This document shows, in pieces, positions 61,484 through 64,000 of a stretch of DNA of 64,000 bases. The notes under the pieces are model-generated. The model was not told where the DNA came from and made no database searches. It worked only from the letters and a program-made list of their open reading frames with translations. This DNA comes from Thalassomonas viridans. GTDB taxonomy: Bacteria; Pseudomonadota; Gammaproteobacteria; Enterobacterales; Alteromonadaceae. Position 1 is the stretch's first letter, and each line of letters begins with the position of its first letter. The stretch is from positions 310,001 to 374,000 of the forward strand of contig NZ_CP059733.1 of NCBI RefSeq assembly GCF_000948985.2, written 5' to 3'. Both the position numbers and the translations under genes were made by a program.

Positions 61484-61527
61484 CCTGGCAGTTGCTTTGT
61501 TATTAAGATCATTTGAGGTTAAGAAAA

Positions 61528-61550
61528 GAAGCCGGGAAAATCCCGGCTTC
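61528..61550. terminator. Bidirectional terminator between fabR and trmA
   Basis: GAAGCCGGGA-AAA-TCCCGGCTTC, a perfect 10-bp stem between convergent genes, followed by CTGTTTT on the plus strand. Confidence 0.82.
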
Positions 61551-61567
61551 CTGTTTTGCTTATGTAT

Positions 61568-62662
61568 TTATTTACGGGTAAGCACCACACCGGTTTCTAC
61601 ATGGTGGGTGTAGGGAAACTGATCAAATAAGGCAAACTTTTCGATATTATGGGTTTTAGTTAATACCGCTAAGTTATCTTTGAGTGTTTCCGGATTACAG
61701 GAAATATAGATAATTCGTTCAAAGCGGCTTACCAATTCGACACTGTCGGGGTCAAGACCGGCGCGCGGCGGATCAACCAGCACGGTTTCGTATTTGTACT
61801 GGGTCAGATCGAAGCCTTCCAGGCGCCGGAACTGGCGCTCGCCATTCATTGCCTGGCTGAATTCTTCACTGGACATACGTACGATATCAATATTATCTAC
61901 TTTATTAAGGGCGATATTGACCTGGGCCGACTTGACCGAGGTCTTAGAGATTTCCGTGCCCAGCACCCGGTCGAAATTTTGCGCCAGGGCGATGCTGAAA
62001 TTACCGTTACCGCAGTAAAGTTCGATTAGGTCACCGCCCAAGCCCGCGCTGGCCTGTTGCGCCCAGGCAAGCATTTTCTCGTTTACCTTGCCGTTAGGCT
62101 GGGTAAAGCTGTTCTCAACTTGCTGGTATTGGTAGGTTTTGCCCTGTACGGTTAAGACTTCAGTGATATAGTCTTTATCCAGGACTATTTTTTGTTTTTT
62201 TGCCCGGCCAATAATATCCACCGGCGCGATAGCCGACAAAGTTTGCTTCAACACTTGGGCGGCATCCTGCCAGGCTTGATCCAGCTGCTTGTGGTAAAGC
62301 AGGCTGATCAATAATTCACCGCTGAGGGTGGACAGGAAGTCTACCTGGAATAATTTCTGCCTCAACACCTGGTTGTCTTTGATCTCGTCGAGCAAGGCCT
62401 TCATGGCGGTATTGATCAGTTCGCTGGCAACGGGAAAGTATTCGACGCGATACTTTTGCTTGGTTTCGCTGTTAAACATGATGTAATCAAGCGCATCACC
62501 ATCATGCCAAACACGAAATTCAGCTCTTTGACGATAGTTCAATCTTTCAGATTCATAAATATCGAAATCAGGTAAATCAAATGCTGAAAATAACTCTGCA
62601 ATCTCTTGCTGCTTTTGAGTTAGTTGCTGATCGTAATTATCGGGATGAATAAAACTGAACAT
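61568..62662 (-). CDS. trmA: tRNA (uracil-54-C5)-methyltransferase TrmA
   Basis: This 364-residue SAM-dependent enzyme makes ribothymidine at tRNA position 54. The SAM-binding [24 protein letters not shown] and catalytic-Cys motif YISCNPETL are complete. Its convergent position next to fabR and close to an rRNA operon matches enteric gene order. No partner gene is needed. Confidence 0.97.
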   Translation of the reverse strand: MFSFIHPDNYDQQLTQKQQEIAELFSAFDLPDFDIYESERLNYRQRAEFRVWHDGDALDYIMFNSETKQKYRVEYFPVASELINTAMKALLDEIKDNQVLRQKLFQVDFLSTLSGELLISLLYHKQLDQAWQDAAQVLKQTLSAIAPVDIIGRAKKQKIVLDKDYITEVLTVQGKTYQYQQVENSFTQPNGKVNEKMLAWAQQASAGLGGDLIELYCGNGNFSIALAQNFDRVLGTEISKTSVKSAQVNIALNKVDNIDIVRMSSEEFSQAMNGERQFRRLEGFDLTQYKYETVLVDPPRAGLDPDSVELVSRFERIIYISCNPETLKDNLAVLTKTHNIEKFALFDQFPYTHHVETGVVLTRK

Positions 62663-62883
62663 GTTTTCGCCTTGTCGCTAGTAGGAGCGCAGATTTTAGC
62701 GCCGCATTTTGCTTTGTCTAGTAAATTGTCCGCTAAATTACCGGGTAAATGATTGGCCGGTGTTTTTGGTTCTTACTGCATATAAAGAAAACGCTTCTAT
62801 ATAAAGGATAATATGCTTTAGCCGGATGTATTGCCGGCAGGGGCTTGGTCTGTTTAACAAAGCATACCTTCAAACAGGCAATA

Positions 62884-62905
62884 AAAAGCCCGCTGTTGCG
62901 GGCTT
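62884..62905 (-). terminator. Terminator after the RRM protein gene
   Basis: AAGCCCGC-TGTT-GCGGGCTT with a run of five T on the minus strand, 31 bp past the stop codon. Confidence 0.85.
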
Positions 62906-62935
62906 CTGTTTAGCTGTTGATTAGCTGGTCAACAC

Positions 62936-63382
62936 TTAGATGGCTTCATCCGTACGCTCTGGCCGCTCTTTGGCTTCACGTACTTTCAATGTGCGTTGCT
63001 GAAATTCCGTATCATTTAATGCTGAAATTGCTGCTTCAGAATCGCGCTCGTTCATTTCTACAAAACCAAAACCGCGGCGTTTACCGGTATGCTTGTCTTT
63101 CATCAAACGAACTGAGTGCACATTACCATATTCGGAAAATAAACTTCTAACAGATGCTTCGTTAGCGCGATAAGGCAAGTTACCAACATATAATGTTTTC
63201 ACTTCGTCGCCTTTTGAACTTTCCACTTCCTTTTTGCTGATAAATGGTGCAAGCAGAGCACCGATAAAGACACTGACAGCAACAGTTGCAGGATCAACAC
63301 CTATAGGTCCTGCGATAAAATAACCGATCAGGGCAAAAACAACTGCCACTATGATAACGGTTAATACTTGGGGAGACTTCAT
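62936..63382 (-). CDS. Membrane-anchored RRM RNA-binding protein
   Basis: This 148-residue protein has two N-terminal transmembrane helices (about 6-25 and 31-48) and a C-terminal RNA recognition motif with RNP2 TLYVGNL and RNP1 RRGFGFVEM. Single-RRM proteins of this size occur in bacteria, often cold-related, but a membrane anchor is uncommon. It would hold RNA or ribosomes at the membrane; function is not known. The ATG opens MKSPQVL; a longer start (14 codons) is possible. It is between trmA and the rRNA operon, where enterics have btuB-murI. Confidence 0.85.
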   Translation of the reverse strand: MKSPQVLTVIIVAVVFALIGYFIAGPIGVDPATVAVSVFIGALLAPFISKKEVESSKGDEVKTLYVGNLPYRANEASVRSLFSEYGNVHSVRLMKDKHTGKRRGFGFVEMNERDSEAAISALNDTEFQQRTLKVREAKERPERTDEAI

Positions 63383-63653
63383 AATATGTACCTGATTATT
63401 TTTTTTAAAATCACAAAATTGCAATTATATGTTACCCGGCTTTCATTAATGTGCAACTATAAGTGTAATTTTTATGCAATTTAATCAATTGAATATAATA
63501 TAGAGCAACAAGTCAGCATCCAGCTGTTGCTTTTCATAGAGTTATTTTAAAGTTTAATTACCCCAACATCCCATTAATTAAGCCCTTTACCATCCTAATT
63601 TTAGCTAAGTTGCGTTAAAAGTAACCGCTTGAACAAAATCTTTAAAATAGTGC
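63383..63653. other. Intergenic region between RRM gene and rRNA promoters
   Basis: No gene is seen. A hairpin AGCAACA...TGTTGCT lies at 63504-63531. The rest is A/T-rich and may include upstream activator sites for the rrn promoter. Confidence 0.5.
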
Positions 63654-63681
63654 TTGATCTATTCCTTAAACTCTCTAGAAT
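63654..63681 (+). promoter_or_regulatory. rRNA operon promoter P1
   Basis: -35 TTGATC (63654-63659), 16-bp spacer, -10 TAGAAT (63676-63681), followed by GCGCATCC, a GC-rich discriminator typical of stringently controlled rrn promoters. Confidence 0.7.
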
Positions 63682-63769
63682 GCGCATCCACTTCAACGGG
63701 GCAGCCCAACGAAGGGTTTTGACAAGTTTACTTTCGCTTTTAATGGTCAGAGTTAAACGGTTAACGGTT

Positions 63770-63829
63770 AAAAATGATTTTAAAATTTTTAACGAAAAAA
63801 GTTGACATCAAAACTGAGAGGCGTATGAT
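63770..63829 (+). promoter_or_regulatory. rRNA operon promoter P2 with A/T-rich UP-like element
   Basis: -35 TTGACA (63802-63807), 16-bp spacer, -10 TATGAT (63824-63829). The 30 bp upstream are almost pure A/T with A-tracts, as in UP elements. Confidence 0.8.
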
Positions 63830-64000
63830 TCGCATCTCGCTTGAGACAAGCGCTCAGGCAACCACGGTTAACGAATGCGATTAATCGTTTCTTCTTATCT
63901 AGTAGAGAGCGGAAGAGTTCTTTAACAATCAGTTATCATGCAATTTGTGTGGGCACTCACGTTAATGTTGATTTTACATAAGCTACTTCGGTAGCAAATA
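63830..64000 (+). other. rRNA operon leader with boxA; 16S gene starts beyond window
   Basis: The leader has GAGTTCTTTAACAAT (63915-63929), matching the gammaproteobacterial rrn boxA antitermination site, followed by TGTGTGGGCACTC, as found just before 16S rRNA genes. The mature 16S start is not reached. Confidence 0.8.

Noticed and set aside
1-64000. CRISPR arrays, tRNA genes, insertion sequences with transposase, prophage genes
   Set aside because: No repeat-spacer pattern, tRNA-like cloverleaf, transposase or phage structural gene was seen; only the repeat elements listed above.

Overview
The window looks like chromosome of a marine gammaproteobacterium of the Alteromonadales, closest in feel to the Colwelliaceae (Thalassomonas/Colwellia type). 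The reasons are the NhaD Na+/H+ antiporter, several TonB-dependent receptors, rrn leader sequences of gammaproteobacterial type, and blocks of gene order shared with the enteric and Alteromonas backbone: gspLMN, yrfG/nudE/cysQ, yheU-yheT/yheS/yheV/slyX/fkpA near the left end and hemE/sthA/fabR/trmA/rrn at the right end. The genus is an inference; no rRNA gene lies inside the window.

Layout. 1-5.2 kb: end of a type II secretion operon (gspL partial, gspM, gspN), then nucleotide housekeeping (yrfG, nudE, cysQ) and a YceI protein. 5.2-13.2 kb: the yheU-yheT ... yheS ... yheV/slyX ... fkpA block, interrupted by an orphan short flagellin, a 42-residue membrane protein, a Sel1-repeat protein, a WD40 lipoprotein and a 160-bp fold-back element. 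13.2-18.6 kb: three 51-bp tandem repeats, a glycosyltransferase, an S1/P1 nuclease and an M1 aminopeptidase lipoprotein.

18.7-27.9 kb is the most interesting part. Six genes on one strand encode a LysR regulator, a 12-TM transporter (DUF5690-like), phosphonoacetaldehyde hydrolase PhnX, a TonB-dependent receptor, a secreted protein with two PAN/apple modules fused to an alkaline-phosphatase-superfamily phosphodiesterase, and an iron-dependent alcohol dehydrogenase of the phosphonoacetaldehyde reductase type. No 2-aminoethylphosphonate transaminase (PhnW) is present. I propose that the locus captures a phosphonate ester, hydrolyses it outside the cytoplasm, oxidises 2-hydroxyethylphosphonate to phosphonoacetaldehyde, and splits the C-P bond with PhnX. 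A related AT-rich motif lies 74-110 bp upstream of three of the genes.

28-45 kb is accessory. It holds a BaeSR-like two-component system whose kinase carries five 13-residue Pro/Arg/Glu repeats, next to a three-gene operon with two closely related YHYH proteins (one fused to a PEBP domain). It also holds a large secreted protein of unknown function, a TetR/CMD divergent pair with clear operators, a second TonB receptor, a run of small stress or detoxification genes (AraC-GyrI, DUF1801, MAPEG, GrpB) and a 261-bp MITE-like element. 45-53 kb: a LysR/DsrE/flavo-iron-sulfur oxidoreductase unit, two translationally coupled small genes, and an alkylation-repair operon (Ada-AlkA fusion, Ogt, PEP-mutase-family protein). 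53-64 kb: nhaD, small and periplasmic proteins, a candidate small RNA, hemE, sthA, a FabR-controlled desaturase, fabR, trmA, a membrane-anchored RRM protein, and two rRNA-operon promoters with a boxA leader. The 16S gene should start just past the right edge.
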